From NCBI RefSeq assembly GCF_910591885.1, contig NW_025963582.1, positions 62,001-126,000 on the forward strand: a stretch of DNA of 64,000 nt, written 5' to 3'. Below the pieces are notes generated by a model that saw nothing but the letters and a program-made list of their open reading frames with translations, was not told the DNA's origin and did no database searches. Of the stretch, positions 11,521-26,500 are shown one piece after another (the first letter of the stretch is position 1; every line of letters begins with the position of its first letter). Source of the stretch: Bombus terrestris (lineage: Eukaryota; Arthropoda; Insecta; Hymenoptera; Apidae). The position numbers and the translations under genes are program-made.

Positions 11521-14500
11521 CCCACGTTGTCCCACGTTGTCCCACGTTGTCCCACGGTGTCCAACGATGTCCAACGGTGTCCCACGTTGTCCCACGTTGT
11601 CCCACGTTGTCCCACGATGTCCCACGTTGTCCCACGTTGTCCCACGTTGTCCCACGTTGTCCCACGTTGTCCCACGTTGTCCCACGTTGTCCCACGTTGT
11701 CCCACGTTGTCCCACGTTGTCCCACGTTGTCCCACGGTGTCCAACGTTGTCCAACGGTGTCCAACGGTGTCCCACGGTGTCCAACGGTGTCCCACGTTGT
11801 CCCACGTTGTCCCACGTTGTCCCACGTTGTCCCACGTTGCCCAACGATGTCCAACGGTGTCCCACGTTGTCCCACGTTGTTCCATTGTTTCCCACGTTGT
11901 CCCACGTTGTCCCACGTTGTCCCACGGTGTCCAACGATGTCCAACGGTGTCCAACGGTGTCCAACGGTGTCCAACGGTGTCCCACGTTGTCCCACGTTGT
12001 CCCACTGTGTCCAACGATGTCCAACGGTGTCCAACTGTGTCCCACGATGACCACCGATGTCCAACGGTGTCCAACGGTGTCCAACGGTGTCCAACGGTGT
12101 CCAACGATGTCCAACGATGTCCAACGGTGTCCCAAGTTGTCCAACGGTGTCCCACGTTGTCCCACGTTGTCCCACGTTGTCCCACGTTGTCCCACGATGT
12201 CCCACGTTGTCCCACGTTGTCCCACGTTGTCCCACGTTGTCCCACGTTGTCCCACGTTGTCCCACGTTGTCCCACGTTGTCCCACGTTGTCCCACGGTGT
12301 CCAACGGTGTCCAACGATGTCCAACGGTGTCCAACGGTGTCCCACGTTGTCCCACGTTGTCCCACGTTGTCCCACGGTGTCCAACGATGTCCAACGGTGT
12401 CCCACGTTGTCCCACGTTGTCCCACGTTGTCCCACGTTGTCCCACGTTGTCCCACGATGTCCCACGTTGTCCCACGTTGTCCCACGTTGTCCCACGTTGT
12501 CCCACGTTGTCCCACGTTGTCCCACGTTGTCCCACGTTGTCCCACGTTGTCCCACGTTGTCCAACGGTGTCCAACGATGTCCAACGGTGTCCAACGGAGT
12601 CCCACGGTGTCCAACGGTGTCCCACGTTGTCCCACGTTGTCCCACGTTGTCCCACGTTGTCCCACGTTGTCCAACGATGTCCAACGGTGTCCCACGTTGT
12701 CCCACGGTGTCCCACGTTGTCCCACGTTGTCCCACGTTGTCCCACGTTGTCCCACGTTGTCCCACGTTGTCCCACGTTGTCCCACGTTGTCCCACGTTGT
12801 CCCACGGTGTCCAACGGTGTCCAACGGTGTCCCACGGTGTCCCACGGTGTCCAACGGTGTCCCACGTTGTCCCACGTTGTCCCACGTTGTCCCACGTTGT
12901 CCCACGTTGTCCCACGTTGTCCCACGTTGTCCCACGGTGTCCAACGGTGTCCAACGATGTCCAACGGTGTCCAACGGTATCCCACGTTGTCCCACGTTGT
13001 CCCACGGTGTCCAACGATGTCCAACGGTGTCCCACGTTTTCCCACGTTGTCCCACGTTGTCCCACGTTGTTCCATGGTTTCCCACGTTGTCCCACGTTGT
13101 CCCACGGTGTCCAACGATGTCCAACGGTGTCCAACGGTGTCCAACGGTGTCCAACGGTGTCCCACGTTGTCCCACGTTGTCCCACGTTGTCCCACGTTGT
13201 CCCACGTTGTCCCACGTTGTCCCACGTTGTCCCACGGTGTCCAACGGTGTCCAACGATGTCCAACTGTGTCCAACGGTGTCCCACGATGTCCACCGATGT
13301 CCAACGGTGTCCAACGGTGTCCAACGGTGTCCAACGGTGTCCAACGATGTCCAACGATGTCCAACGATGTCCAACGGTGTCCAACGATGTCCAACGATGT
13401 CCAACGGTGTCCCACGATGTCCAACGATGTCCAACGATGTCCAACGGTGTCCAACGGTGTCCCACGTTGTCCCACGTTGTCCCACGTTGTCCCACGGTGT
13501 CCAACGATGTCCAACGGTGTCCCACGTTGTCCAACGGTGTCCCACGTTGTCCCACGTTGTCCCACGTTGTCCCACGTTGTCCCACGATGTCCCACGTTGT
13601 CCCACGTTGTCCCACGTTGTCCCACGTTGTCCCACGTTGTCCCACGTTGTCCCACGTTGTCCCACGTTGTCCCACGGTGTCCAAAGGTGTCCAACGATGT
13701 CCAACGGTGTCCAACGGTGTCCCACGTTGTCCCACGTTGTCCCACGTTGTCCCACGGTGTCCAACGATGTCCAACGGTGTCCCACGGTGTCCAACGGTGT
13801 CCCACGGTGTCCAACGGTGTCCCACGTTGTCCCACGTTGTCCCACGTTGTCCCACGTTGTCCCACGTTGTCCCACGTTGCCCAACGATGTCCAACGGTGT
13901 CCCACGTTGTCCCACGTTGTTCCATTGTTTCCCACGTTGTCCCACGTTGTCCCACGTTGTCCCACGGTGTCCAACGATGTCCAACGGTGTCCAACGGTGT
14001 CCAACGGTGTCCAACGGTGTCCCACGTTGTCCCACGTTGTCCCACTGTGTCCAACGATGTCCAACGGTGTCCAACTGTGTCCCACGATGTCCACCGATGT
14101 CCAACGGTGTCCAACGGTGTCCAACGGTGTCCAACGATGTCCATCGGTGTCCAACTGTGTCCCACGTTGTCCCACGTTGTCCCACGATGTCCCACGTTGT
14201 CCCACGTTGTCCCACGTTGTCCCACGTTATCCCACGTTGTCCCACGTTGTCCCACGATGTCCCACGTTGTCCCACGTTGTCCCACGTTGTCCCACGTTGT
14301 CCCACGTTGTCCCACGTTGTCCCACGTTGTCCCACGTTGTCCCACGGTGTCCAACGGTGTCCAACGATGTCCAACGGTGTCCAACGATGTCCCACGTTGT
14401 CCCACGTTGTCCCACGTTGTCCCACGTTGTCCCACGTTGTCCCACGTTGTCCCACGGTGTCCAACGGTGTCCAACGATGTCCAACGGTGTCCAACTGTGT

Positions 14501-17500
14501 CCCACGTTGTCCCACGTTGTCCCACGTTGTCCCACGTTGTCCCACGTTGTCCCACGTTGTCCCACGTTGTCCCACGGTGTCCAACGGTGTCCAACGATGT
14601 CCAACGGTGTCCAACTGTGTCCCACGTTGTCCCACGTTGTCCCACGTTGTCCCACGTTGTCCCACGATGTCCCACGTTGTCCAACGATGTCCAACGGTGT
14701 CCCACGTTGTCCCACGTTGTCCTACGTTGTCCCACGTTGTCCCACGTTGTCCCACGTTGTCCCACGTTGTCCCACGTTGTCCCACGGTGTCCAACGGTGT
14801 CCAACGATGTCCAACGGTGTCCAACGGTGTCCCACGTTGTCCCACGTTGTCCCACGTTGTCCCACGTTGTCCCACGTTGTCCCACGGTGTCCAACGATGT
14901 CCAACGGTGTCCCACGTTGTCCCACGTTGTCCTACGTTGTCCCACGTTGTCCCACGATGTCCCACCTTGTCCCACGTTGTCCCACGTTGTCCCACGGTGT
15001 CCAACGGTGTCCAACGATGTCCAACGGTGTCCAACGGTGTCCCACGTTGTCCCACGTTGTCCCACGTTGTCCCACGTTGTCCCACGTTGTCCCACGGTGT
15101 CCAACGATGTCCAACGGTGTCCCACGATGTCCACCGATGTCCAACGGTGTCCAACGGTGTCCAACGGTGTCCAACGGTGTCCAACGATGTCCAACGATGT
15201 CCAACGATGTCCAACGGTGTCCAACGGTGTCCCACGGTGTCCAACGGTGTCCCACGTTGTCCCACGTTGTCCCACGTTGTCCCACGTTGTCCCACGTTGT
15301 CCAACGGTGTCCCACGGTGTCCAACGGTGTCCCACGTTGTCCCACGTTGTCCCACGTTGTCCCACGTTGTCCCACGTTGTCCCACGTTGTCCCACGTTGA
15401 CCCACGTTGTCCCACGTTGTCCCACGTTGTCCCACGTTGTCCCACGGTGTCCAACTGTGTCCAACGGTGTCCCACGTTGTCCCACGTTGTCCCACGTTGT
15501 CCAACGGTGTCCCACGTTGTCCCACGTTGTTCCATGGTTTCCCACGTTGTCCCACGTTGTCCCACGTTGTCCCACGGTGTCCAACGATGTCCAACGGTGT
15601 CCAACGGTGTCCAACGGTGTCCAACGGTGTCCCACGTTGTCCCACGTTGTCCCACGTTGTCCAACGGTGTCCAACGGTGTCCCACGTTGTCCCACGTTGT
15701 CCCACGGTGTCCAACGATGTCCAACGGTGTCCCACGTTGTCCCACGTTGTCCCACGGTGTCCAACGATGTCCAACGGTGTCCAACGGTGTCCCACGGTGT
15801 CCAACGGTGTCCCACGTTGTCCCACGTTGTCCCACGTTGTCCCACGTTGTCCCACGTTGTCCCACGTTGTCCAACGATGTCCAACGGTGTCCCACGTTGT
15901 CCCACGTTGTTCCATGGTTTCCCACGTTGTCCAACGGTGTCCCACGGTGTCCAACGTTGTCCCACGTTGTCCCACGTTGTCCCACGATGTCCAACGGTGT
16001 CCAACGACGTCCAACGGTGTCCAACTCTGTCCCACGTTGTCCCACGTTGTCCTACGTTGTCCCACGTTGTCCCACGTTGTCCCACGTTGTCCCACGTTGT
16101 CCCACGTTGCCCCACGGTGTCCAACGGTGTCCAACGATGTCCAACGGTGTCCAACGGTGTCCCACGTTGTCCCACGTTGTCCCACGTTGTCCCACGTTGT
16201 CCCACGGTGTCCAGCGATGTCCAACGGTGTCCCACGATGTCCACCGATGTCCAACGGTGTCCAACGGTGTCCAACGGTGTCCAACGGTGTCCAACGATGT
16301 CCAACGATGTCCAACGATGTCCAACGGTGTCCAACGGTGTCCCACGTTGTCCCACGTTGTCCCACGGTGTCCAACGATGTCCAACGGTGTCCCACGTTTT
16401 TCCACGTTGTCCCACGTTGTCCCACGTTGTTCCATGGTTTCCCACGTTGTCCCACGTTGTCCCACGTTGTCCCACGGTGTCCAACGATGTCCAACGGTGT
16501 CCAACGGTGTCCCACGGTGTCCAACGGTGTCCCACGTTGTCCCACGTTGTCCCACGTTGTCCCACGTTGTCCCACGCTGTCCAACGGTGTCCCACGGTGT
16601 CCAACGGTGTCCCACGTTGTCCCACGTTGTCCCACGTTGTCCCACGTTGTCCCACGTTGTCCCACGTTGTCCCACGTTGTCCCACGTTGTCCCACGGTGT
16701 CCAACGGTGTCCAACGATGTCCAACTGTGTCCAACGGTGTCCCACGATGTCCACCGATGTCCAACGGTGTCCAACGGTGTCCAACGGTGTCCAACGGTGT
16801 CCAACGATGTCCAACGATGTCCAACGATGTCCAACGGTGTCCAACGATGTCCAACGATGTCCAACGGTGTCCCACGATGTCCCACGATGTCCAACGATGT
16901 CCAACGGTGTCCAACGGTGTCCCACGTTGTCCCACGTTGTCCCACGTTGTCCCACGGTGTCCAACGATGTCCAACGGTGTCCCACGTTGTCCAACGGTGT
17001 CCCACGTTGTCCCACGTTGTCCCACGTTGTCCCACGGTGTCCCACGGTGTCTCACGTTGTCCCACGTTGTCCCACGTTGTCCCACGTTGTGCCACGTTGT
17101 CCCACGTTGTCCCACGTTGTCCCACGTTGTCCCACGGTGTCCAACGGTGTCCAACGATGTCCAACGGTGTCCAACGGTGTCCCACGTTGTCCCACGTTGT
17201 CCCACGTTGTCCCACGGTGTCCAACGATGTCCAACGGTGTCCCACGTTGTCCCACGTTGTCCCACGTTGTCCCACGTTGTCCCACGATGTCCCACGTTGT
17301 CCCACGTTGTCCCACGTTGTCCCACGTTGTCCCACGTTGTCCCACGTTGTCCCACGTTGTCCCACGTTGTCCCACGTTGTCCCACGGTGTCCAACGATGT
17401 CCAACGGTGTCCCACGTTGTCCAACAGTGTCCCACGTTGTCCCACGTTGCCCAACGATGTCCAACGGTGTCCCACGTTGTCCCACGTTGTTCCATGGTTT

Positions 17501-20500
17501 CCCACGTTGTCCCACGTTGTCCCACGTTGTCCCACGGTGTCCAACGATGTCCAACGGTGTCCAACGGTGTCCAACGGTGTTCAACGGTGTCCCACGTTGT
17601 CCCACGTTGTCCCACGGTGTCCAACGATGTCCAACGGTGTCCCACGTTGTCCCACGTTGTCCCACGTTGTCCCACGTTGTCCCACGTTGTCCCACGTTGT
17701 CCCACGTTGTCCCACGGTGTCCAACGGTGTCCAACGGTGTCCAACGGTGTCCAACGGTGTCCCACGTTGTCCCACGTTGTCCCACGTTGTCCCACGTTGT
17801 CCCACGTTGTCCCACGTTGTCCCACGGTGTCCAACGGTGTCCAACGATGTCCAACGGTGTCCAACTGTGTCCCACGTTGTCCCACGTTGTCCCACGTTGT
17901 CCCACGTTGTCCCACGTTGTCCCACGTTGTCCCACGTTGTCCCACGGTGTCCAACGGTGTCCAACGATGTCCAACGGTGTCCAACTGTGTCCCACGTTGT
18001 CCCACGTTGTCCCACGTTGTCCCACGTTGTCCCACGATGTCCCACGTTGTCCAACGATGTCCAACGGTGTCCCACGTTGTCCCACGTTGTCCTACGTTGT
18101 CCCACGTTGTCCCACGTTGTCCCACGTTGTCCCACGTTGTCCCACGTTGTCCCACGGTGTCCAACGGTGTCCAACGATGTCCAACGGTGTCCAACGGTGT
18201 CCCACGTTGTCCCACGTTGTCCCACGTTGTCCCACGTTGTCCAACGGTGTCCCACGTTGTCCCACGTTGTCCCACGTTGTCCCACGTTGTCCCACGTTGT
18301 CCCACGTTGTCCCACGTTGTCCCACGGTGTCCAACGATGTCCAACGGTGTCCCACGATGTCCACCGATGTCCAACGGTGTCCAACGGTGTCCAACGGTGT
18401 CCAACGATGTCCAACGATGTCCAACGATGTCCAACGATGTCCAACGGTGTCCAACGGTGTCCCACGGTGTCCAACGGTGTCCCACGTTGTCCCAAGTTGT
18501 CCCACGTTGTCCCACGTTGTCCAACGGTGTCCCACGGTGTCCAACGGTGTCCCACGTTGTCCCACGTTGTCCCACGTTGTCCCACGTTGTCCCACGTTGT
18601 CCAACGATGTCCAACGGTGTCCCACGTTGTCCCACGTTGTCCCACGTTGTCCCACGTTGTCCCACGTTGTCCCACGAGGTCCCACGTTGTCCCACGTTGT
18701 CCCACGTTGTCCCACGTTGTCCCACGTTGTCCCACGTTGTCCCACGGTGTCCAACGGTGTCCAACGATGTCCAACGGTGTCCAACGGTGTCCCACGTTGT
18801 CCCACGTTGTCCCACGTTGTCCCACGTTGTCCAACGGTGTCCCACGTTGTCCCACGTTGTCCCACGTTGTCCCACGTTGTCCCACGTTGTCCCACGTTGT
18901 CCCACGTTGTCCCACGGTGTCCAACGATGTCCCACGGTGTCCAACGATGTCCAACGGTGTCCAACGGTGTCCCACGGTGTCCAACGGTGTCCCACGTTGT
19001 CCCACGTTGTCCCACGTTGTCCCACGTTGTCCCACGTTGCCCAACGATGTCCAACGGTGTCCCACGTTGTCCCACGTTGTCCCACGTTGTCCCACGGTGT
19101 CCAACGATGTCCAACGGTGTCCAACGGTGTCCAACGGTGTCCAACGGTGTCCCACGTTGTCCCACGTTGTCCCACGGTGTCCAACGATGTCCAACGGTGT
19201 CCAACTGTGTCCCACGATGTCCACCGATGTCCAACGGTGTCCAACGGTGTCCAACGGTGTCCAACGGTGTCCAACGATGTCCAACGATGTCCAACGATGT
19301 CCAACGATGTCCAACGGTGTCCCAAGTTGTCCAACGGTGTCCCACGTTGTCCCACGTTGTCCCACGTTGTCCCACGTTGTCCCACGATGTCCCACGTTGT
19401 CCCACGTTGTCCCACGTTGTCCCACGTTGTCCCACGTTGTCCCACGTTGTCCCACGTTGTCCCACGTTGTCCCACGGTGTCCAACGGTGTCCAACGATGT
19501 CCAACGGTGTCCAACGGTGTCCCACGTTGTCCCACGTTGTCCCACGTTGTCCCACGGTGTCCAACGATGTCCAACGGTGTCCCACGTTGTCCCACGTTGT
19601 CCCACGTTGTCCCACGTTGTCCCACGTTGTCCCACGTTGTCCCACGTTGTCCCACGTTGTCCCACGGTGTCCAACGATGTCCAACGGTGTCCAACGGTGT
19701 CCCGCGTTGTCCCACGTTGTCCCACGTTGTCCCACGTTGTCCCACGTTGTCCCACGATGTCCCACGTTGTCCCACGTTGTCCCACGTTGTCCCACGTTGT
19801 CCCACGTTGTCCCACGTTGTCCCACGTTGTCCCACGTTGTCCCACGTTGTCCCACGGTGTCCAACGATGTCCAACGGTGTCCAACGGAGTCCCACGGTGT
19901 CCAACGGTGTCCCACGTTGTCCCACGTTGTCCCACGTTGTCCCACGTTGTCCCACGTTGTCCCACGTTGTCCCACGGTGTCCAACGGTGTCCAACGATGT
20001 CCAACGGTGTCCAACGGTGTCCCACGTTGTCCCACGTTGTCCCACGTTGTCCCACGTTGTCCCACGTTGTCCCACGTTGTCCCACGTTGTCCCACGTTGT
20101 CCCACGTTGTCCCACGTTGTCCCACGTTGTCCCACGTTGTCCAACGGTGTCCCACGGTGTCCAACGGTGTCCCACGTTGTCCCACGTTGTCCCACGTTGT
20201 CCCACGTTGTCCCACGTTGTCCCACGTTGTCCCACGTTGTCCCACGTTGTCCCACGGTGTCCAACGGTGTCCAACGATGTCCAACTGTGTCCAACGGTGT
20301 CCCACGATGTCCACCGATGTCCAACGGTGTCCAACGGTGTCCAACGGTGTCCAACGGTGTCCAACGATGTCCAACGGTGTCCAACGGTGTCCCACGTTGT
20401 CCCACGTTGTCCCACGTTGTCCCACGGTGTCCAACGATGTCCAACGGTGTCCCACGTTGTCCAACGGTGTCCCACGTTGTCCCACGGTGTCCAACGGTGT

Positions 20501-20510
20501 CCCACGTTGT
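11521..20510 (+). repeat. About 9-kb higher-order repeat, copy 1
   Basis: Rare units recur in order about 9 kb downstream. The list includes the A-ending CA unit at 12,041, tccaacggag at 12,591, tccaacggta at 12,971, tccatcggtg at 14,141, tcccacgtta at 14,221, tcccaccttg at 14,961, the A-ending CT unit at 15,391, tccaacgacg at 16,001, tccagcgatg at 16,211, tctcacgttg at 17,051, tgccacgttg at 17,091, tccaacagtg at 17,421, ttcaacggtg at 17,581, tcctacgttg at 18,091, tcccaagttg at 19,321, tcccgcgttg at 19,701 and tccaccgatg at 20,311. The offset steps are 8,990, 8,910, 8,720, 8,920 and 9,110 bp, all multiples of 10. Private variants are tccaactctg at 16,021 and tcccacgagg at 18,671. Coordinates may be off by one base because of phase notation. 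Confidence 0.9.
13260..13539 (+). repeat. 280-bp composite module (representative copy)
   Basis: A fixed order of 28 units recurs through the window: tccaactgtg, AG, CA, tccaccgatg, four AG, three AA, AG, two AA, AG, CA, two AA, two AG, three CT, CG, AA, AG, CT, AG. By eye, copies whose third unit (tcccacgatg) lies near 1,161, 4,241, 10,161, 10,611, 13,281, 16,741, 22,191, 25,461, 31,361, 35,571, 39,371, 49,041, 52,341, 54,131, 56,389, 57,469, 60,669 and 63,388 are complete or nearly so. Shortened forms lie near 20,301, 29,411, 33,101 and 50,881. It is the best marker of ancestry in the array. Confidence 0.88.
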
Positions 20511-23500
20511 CCCACGTTGTCCCACGTTGTCCCACGTTGTCCCACGGTGTCCAACGATGTCCAACGGTGTCCCACGTTGTCCCACGTTGTCCCACGTTGT
20601 CCCACGATGTCCCACGTTGTCCCACGTTGTCCCACGTTGTCCCACGTTGTCCCACGTTGTCCCACGTTGTCCCACGTTGTCCCACGTTGTCCCACGTTGT
20701 CCCACGTTGTCCCACGTTGTCCCACGGTGTCCAACGATGTCCAACGGTGTCCAACGGTGTCCCACGGTGTCCAACGGTGTCCCACGTTGTCCCACGTTGT
20801 CCCACGTTGTCCCACGTTGTCCCACGTTGCCCAACGATGTCCAACGGTGTCCCACGTTGTCCCACGTTGTTCCATTGTTTCCCACGTTGTCCCACGTTGT
20901 CCCACGTTGTCCCACGGTGTCCAACGATGTCCAACGGTGTCCAACGGTGTCCAACGGTGTCCAACGGTGTCCCACGTTGTCCCACGTTGTCCCACTGTGT
21001 CCAACGATGTCCAACGGTGTCCAACTGTGTCCCACGATGACCACCGATGTCCAACGGTGTCCAACGGTGTCCAACGGTGTCCAACGGTGTCCAACGATGT
21101 CCAACGATGTCCAACGGTGTCCCAAGTTGTCCAACGGTGTCCCACGTTGTCCCACGTTGTCCCACGTTGTCCCACGTTGTCCCACGGTGTCCAACGGTGT
21201 CCAACGATGTCCAACGGTGTCCAACGATGTCCAACGGTGTCCAACGGTGTCCCACGTTGTCCCACGTTGTCCCACGTTGTCCCACGGTGTCCAACGATGT
21301 CCAACGGTGTCCCACGTTGTCCCACGTTGTCCCACGTTGTCCCACGTTGTCCCACGTTGTCCCACGATGTCCCACGTTGTCCCACGTTGTCCCACGTTGT
21401 CCCACGTTGTCCCACGTTGTCCCACGTTGTCCCACGTTGTCCCACGTTGTCCCACGTTGTCCCACGTTGTCCCACGGTGTCCAACGATGTCCAACGGTGT
21501 CCAACGGAGTCCCACGGTGTCCAACGGTGTCCCACGTTGTCCCACGTTGTCCCACGTTGTCCCACGTTGTCCCACGTTGTCCAACGTTGTCCAACGGTGT
21601 CCCACGTTGTCCCACGTTGTCCCACGTTGTCCCACGTTGTCCCACGTTGTCCCACGTTGTCCCACGTTGTCCCACGTTGTCCCACGTTGTCCCACGTTGT
21701 CCCACGTTGTCCCACGGTGTCCAACGGTGTCCAACGGTGTCCAACGGTGTCCCACGGTGTCCAACGGTGTCCCACGTTGTCCCACGTTGTCCCACGTTGT
21801 CCCACGTTGTCCCACGTTGTCCCACGTTGTCCCACGTTGTCCCACGGTGTCCAACGGTGTCCAACGATGTCCAACGGTGTCCAACGGTATCCCACGTTGT
21901 CCCACGTTGTCCCACGGTGTCCAACGATGTCCAACGGTGTCCCACGTTTTCCCACGTTGTCCCACGTTGTCCCACGTTGTTCCATGGTTTCCCACGTTGT
22001 CCCACGTTGTCCCACGGTGTCCAACGATGTCCAACGGTGTCCAACGGTGTCCCACGGTGTCCAACGGTGTCCCACGTTGTCCCACGTTGTCCCACGTTGT
22101 CCCACGTTGTCCCACGTTGTCCCACGTTGTCCCACGTTGTCCCACGGTGTCCAACGGTGTCCAACGATGTCCAACTGTGTCCAACGGTGTCCCACGATGT
22201 CCACCGATGTCCAACGGTGTCCAACGGTGTCCAACGGTGTCCAACGGTGTCCAACGATGTCCAACGATGTCCAACGATGTCCAACGGTGTCCAACGATGT
22301 CCAACGATGTCCAACGGTGTCCCACGATGTCCAACGATGTCCAACGATGTCCAACGGTGTCCAACGGTGTCCCACGTTGTCCCACGTTGTCCCACGTTGT
22401 CCCACGGTGTCCAACGATGTCCAACGGTGTCCCACGTTGTCCAACGGTGTCCCACGTTGTCCCACGTTGTCCCACGTTGTCCCACGTTGTCCCACGTTGT
22501 CCCACGTTGTCCCACGTTGTCCCACGTTGTCCCACGTTGTCCCACGTTGTCCCACGTTGTCCCACGTTGTCCCACGTTGTCCCACGGTGTCCAAAGGTGT
22601 CCAACGATGTCCAACGGTGTCCAACGGTGTCCCACGTTGTCCCACGTTGTCCCACGTTGTCCCACGGTGTCCAACGATGTCCAACGGTGTCCCACGGTGT
22701 CCAACGGTGTCCCACGGTGTCCAACGGTGTCCCACGTTGTCCCACGTTGTCCCACGTTGTCCCACGTTGTCCCACGTTGTCCCACGTTGCCCAACGATGT
22801 CCAACGGTGTCCCACGTTGTCCCACGTTGTTCCATTGTTTCCCACGTTGTCCCACGTTGTCCCACGTTGTCCCACGGTGTCCAACGATGTCCAACGGTGT
22901 CCAACGGTGTCCAACGGTGTCCAACGGTGTCCCACGTTGTCCCACGTTGTCCCACTGTGTCCAACGATGTCCAACGGTGTCCAACTGTGTCCCACGATGT
23001 CCACCGATGTCCAACGGTGTCCAACGGTGTCCAACGGTGTCCAACGATGTCCATCGGTGTCCAACTGTGTCCCACGTTGTCCCACGTTGTCCCACGATGT
23101 CCCACGTTGTCCCACGTTGTCCCACGTTGTCCCACGTTATCCCACGTTGTCCCACGTTGTCCCACGATGTCCCACGTTGTCCCACGTTGTCCCACGGTGT
23201 CCAACGATGTCCAACGGTGTCCCACGGTGTCCAACGGTGTCCCACGGTGTCCAACGGTGTCCCACGTTGTCCCACGTTGTCCCACGTTGTCCCACGTTGT
23301 CCCACGTTGTCCCACGTTGCCCAACGATGTCCAACGGTGTCCCACGTTGTCCCACGTTGTTCCATTGTTTCCCACGTTGTCCCACGTTGTCCCACGTTGT
23401 CCCACGGTGTCCAACGGTGTCCAACGATGTCCAACGGTGTCCAACGATGTCCCACGTTGTCCCACGTTGTCCCACGTTGTCCCACGTTGTCCCACGTTGT

Positions 23501-26500
23501 CCCACGGTGTCCCACGGTGTCCAACGATGTCCAACGGTGTCCAACGGTGTCCCACGTTGTCCCACGTTGTCCCACGTTGTCCCACGTTGTCCCACGTTGT
23601 CCCACGGTGTCCAACGATGTCCAACGGTGTCCCACGTTGTCCCACGTTGTCCTACGTTGTCCCACGTTGTCCCACGATGTCCCACCTTGTCCCACGTTGT
23701 CCCACGTTGTCCCACGGTGTCCAACGGTGTCCAACGATGTCCAACGGTGTCCAACGGTGTCCCACGTTGTCCCACGTTGTCCCACGTTGTCCCACGTTGT
23801 CCCACGTTGTCCCACGGTGTCCAACGATGTCCAACGGTGTCCCACGATGTCCACCGATGTCCAACGGTGTCCAACGGTGTCCAACGGTGTCCAACGGTGT
23901 CCAACGATGTCCAACGATGTCCAACGATGTCCAACGGTGTCCAACGGTGTCCCACGGTGTCCAACGGTGTCCCACGTTGTCCCACGTTGTCCCACGTTGT
24001 CCCACGTTGTCCCACGTTGTCCAACGGTGTCCCACGGTGTCCAACGGTGTCCCACGTTGTCCCACGTTGTCCCACGTTGTCCCACGTTGTCCCACGTTGT
24101 CCCACGTTGTCCCACGTTGACCCACGTTGTCCCACGTTGTCCCACGTTGTCCCACGTTGTCCCACGGTGTCCAACTGTGTCCAACGGTGTCCCACGTTGT
24201 CCCACGTTGTCCCACGTTGTCCAACGGTGTCCCACGTTGTCCCACGTTGTTCCATGGTTTCCCACGTTGTCCCACGTTGTCCCACGTTGTCCCACGGTGT
24301 CCAACGCTGTCCAACGGTGTCCAACGGTGTCCAACGGTGTCCAACGGTGTCCCACGTTGTCCCACGTTGTCCCACGTTGTCCAACGGTGTCCAACGGTGT
24401 CCCACGTTGTCCCACGTTGTCCCACGGTGTCCAACGATGTCCAACGGTGTCCCACGTTGTCCCACGTTGTCCCACGGTGTCCAACGATGTCCAACGGTGT
24501 CCAACGGTGTCCCACGGTGTCCAACGGTGTCCCACGTTGTCCCACGTTGTCCCACGTTGTCCCACGTTGTCCCACGTTGTCCCACGTTGCCCAACGATGT
24601 CCAACGGTGTCCCACGTTGTCCCACGTTGTTCCATGGTTTCCCACGTTGTCCAACGGTGTCCCACGGTGTCCAACGTTGTCCCACGTTGTCCCACGTTGT
24701 CCCACGATGTCCAACGGTGTCCAACGACGTCCAACGGTGTCCAACTGTGTCCCACGTTGTCCCACGTTGTCCTACGTTGTCCCACGTTGTCCCACGTTGT
24801 CCCACGTTGTCCCACGTTGTCCCACGTTGCCCCACGGTGTCCAACGGTGTCCAACGATGTCCAACGGTGTCCAACGGTGTCCCACGTTGTCCCACGTTGT
24901 CCCACGTTGTCCCACGTTGTCCCACGGTGTCCAGCGATGTCCAACGGTGTCCCACGATGTCCACCGATGTCCAACGGTGTCCAACGGTGTCCAACGGTGT
25001 CCAACGGTGTCCAACGATGTCCAACGATGTCCAACGATGTCCAACGGTGTCCAACGGTGTCCCACGTTGTCCCACGTTGTCCCACGGTGTCCAACGATGT
25101 CCAACGGTGTCCCACGTTTTTCCACGTTGTCCCACGTTGTCCCACGTTGTTCCATGGTTTCCCACGTTGTCCCACGTTGTCCCACGTTGTCCCACGGTGT
25201 CCAACGATGTCCAACGGTGTCCAACGGTGTCCCACGGTGTCCAACGGTGTCCCACGTTGTCCCACGTTGTCCCACGTTGTCCCACGTTGTCCCACGCTGT
25301 CCAACGGTGTCCCACGGTGTCCAACGGTGTCCCACGTTGTCCCACGTTGTCCCACGTTGTCCCACGTTGTCCCACGTTGTCCCACGTTGTCCCACGTTGT
25401 CCCACGTTGTCCCACGGTGTCCAACGGTGTCCAACGATGTCCAACTGTGTCCAACGGTGTCCCACGATGTCCACCGATGTCCAACGGTGTCCAACGGTGT
25501 CCAACGGTGTCCAACGGTGTCCAACGATGTCCAACGATGTCCAACGATGTCCAACGGTGTCCAACGATGTCCAACGATGTCCAACGGTGTCCCACGATGT
25601 CCAACGATGTCCAACGATGTCCAACGGTGTCCAACGGTGTCCCACGTTGTCCCACGTTGTCCCACGTTGTCCCACGGTGTCCAACGATGTCCAACGGTGT
25701 CCCACGTTGTCCAACGGTGTCCCACGTTGTCCCACGTTGTCCCACGTTGTCCCACGTTGTCCCACGATGTCTCACGTTGTCCCACGTTGTCCCACGTTGT
25801 CCCACGTTGTGCCACGTTGTCCCACGTTGTCCCACGTTGTCCCACGTTGTCCCACGGTGTCCAACGGTGTCCAACGATGTCCAACGGTGTCCAACGGTGT
25901 CCCACGTTGTCCCACGTTGTCCCACGTTGTCCCACGGTGTCCAACGATGTCCAACGGTGTCCCACGTTGTCCCACGTTGTCCCACGTTGTCCCACGTTGT
26001 CCCACGATGTCCCACGTTGTCCCACGTTGTCCCACGTTGTCCCACGTTGTCCCACGTTGTCCCACGTTGTCCCACGTTGTCCCACGTTGTCCCACGTTGT
26101 CCCACGGTGTCCAACGATGTCCAACGGTGTCCCACGTTGTCCAACAGTGTCCCACGTTGTCCCACGTTGTCCCACGTTGTCCCACGTTGTCCCACGATGT
26201 CCCACGTTGTCCCACGTTGTCCCACGTTGTCCCACGTTGTCCCACGTTGTCCCACGTTGTCCCACGTTGTCCCACGTTGTCCCACGTTGTCCCACGTTGT
26301 CCCACGTTGTCCCACGTTGTCCCACGTTGTCCCACGTTGTCCCACGTTGTCCCACGTTGTCCCACGTTGCCCAACGATGTCCAACGGTGTCCCACGTTGT
26401 CCCACGTTGTTCCATGGTTTCCCACGTTGTCCCACGTTGTCCCACGTTGTCCCACGGTGTCCAACGATGTCCAACGGTGTCCAACGGTGTCCAACGGTGT

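Noticed and set aside
15391..15406. Gene boundary at TGA followed by a new open frame
   Set aside because: The A in place of G is a single substitution, duplicated at 24,111 with the 9-kb repeat, and the flanks are unchanged array.
5802..17045. 3,747-codon minus-strand open frame
   Set aside because: It is the minus-strand shadow of the array (QRGTTWDNVG cycle). Its upstream and downstream limits are set by rare variants such as tcctacgttg.
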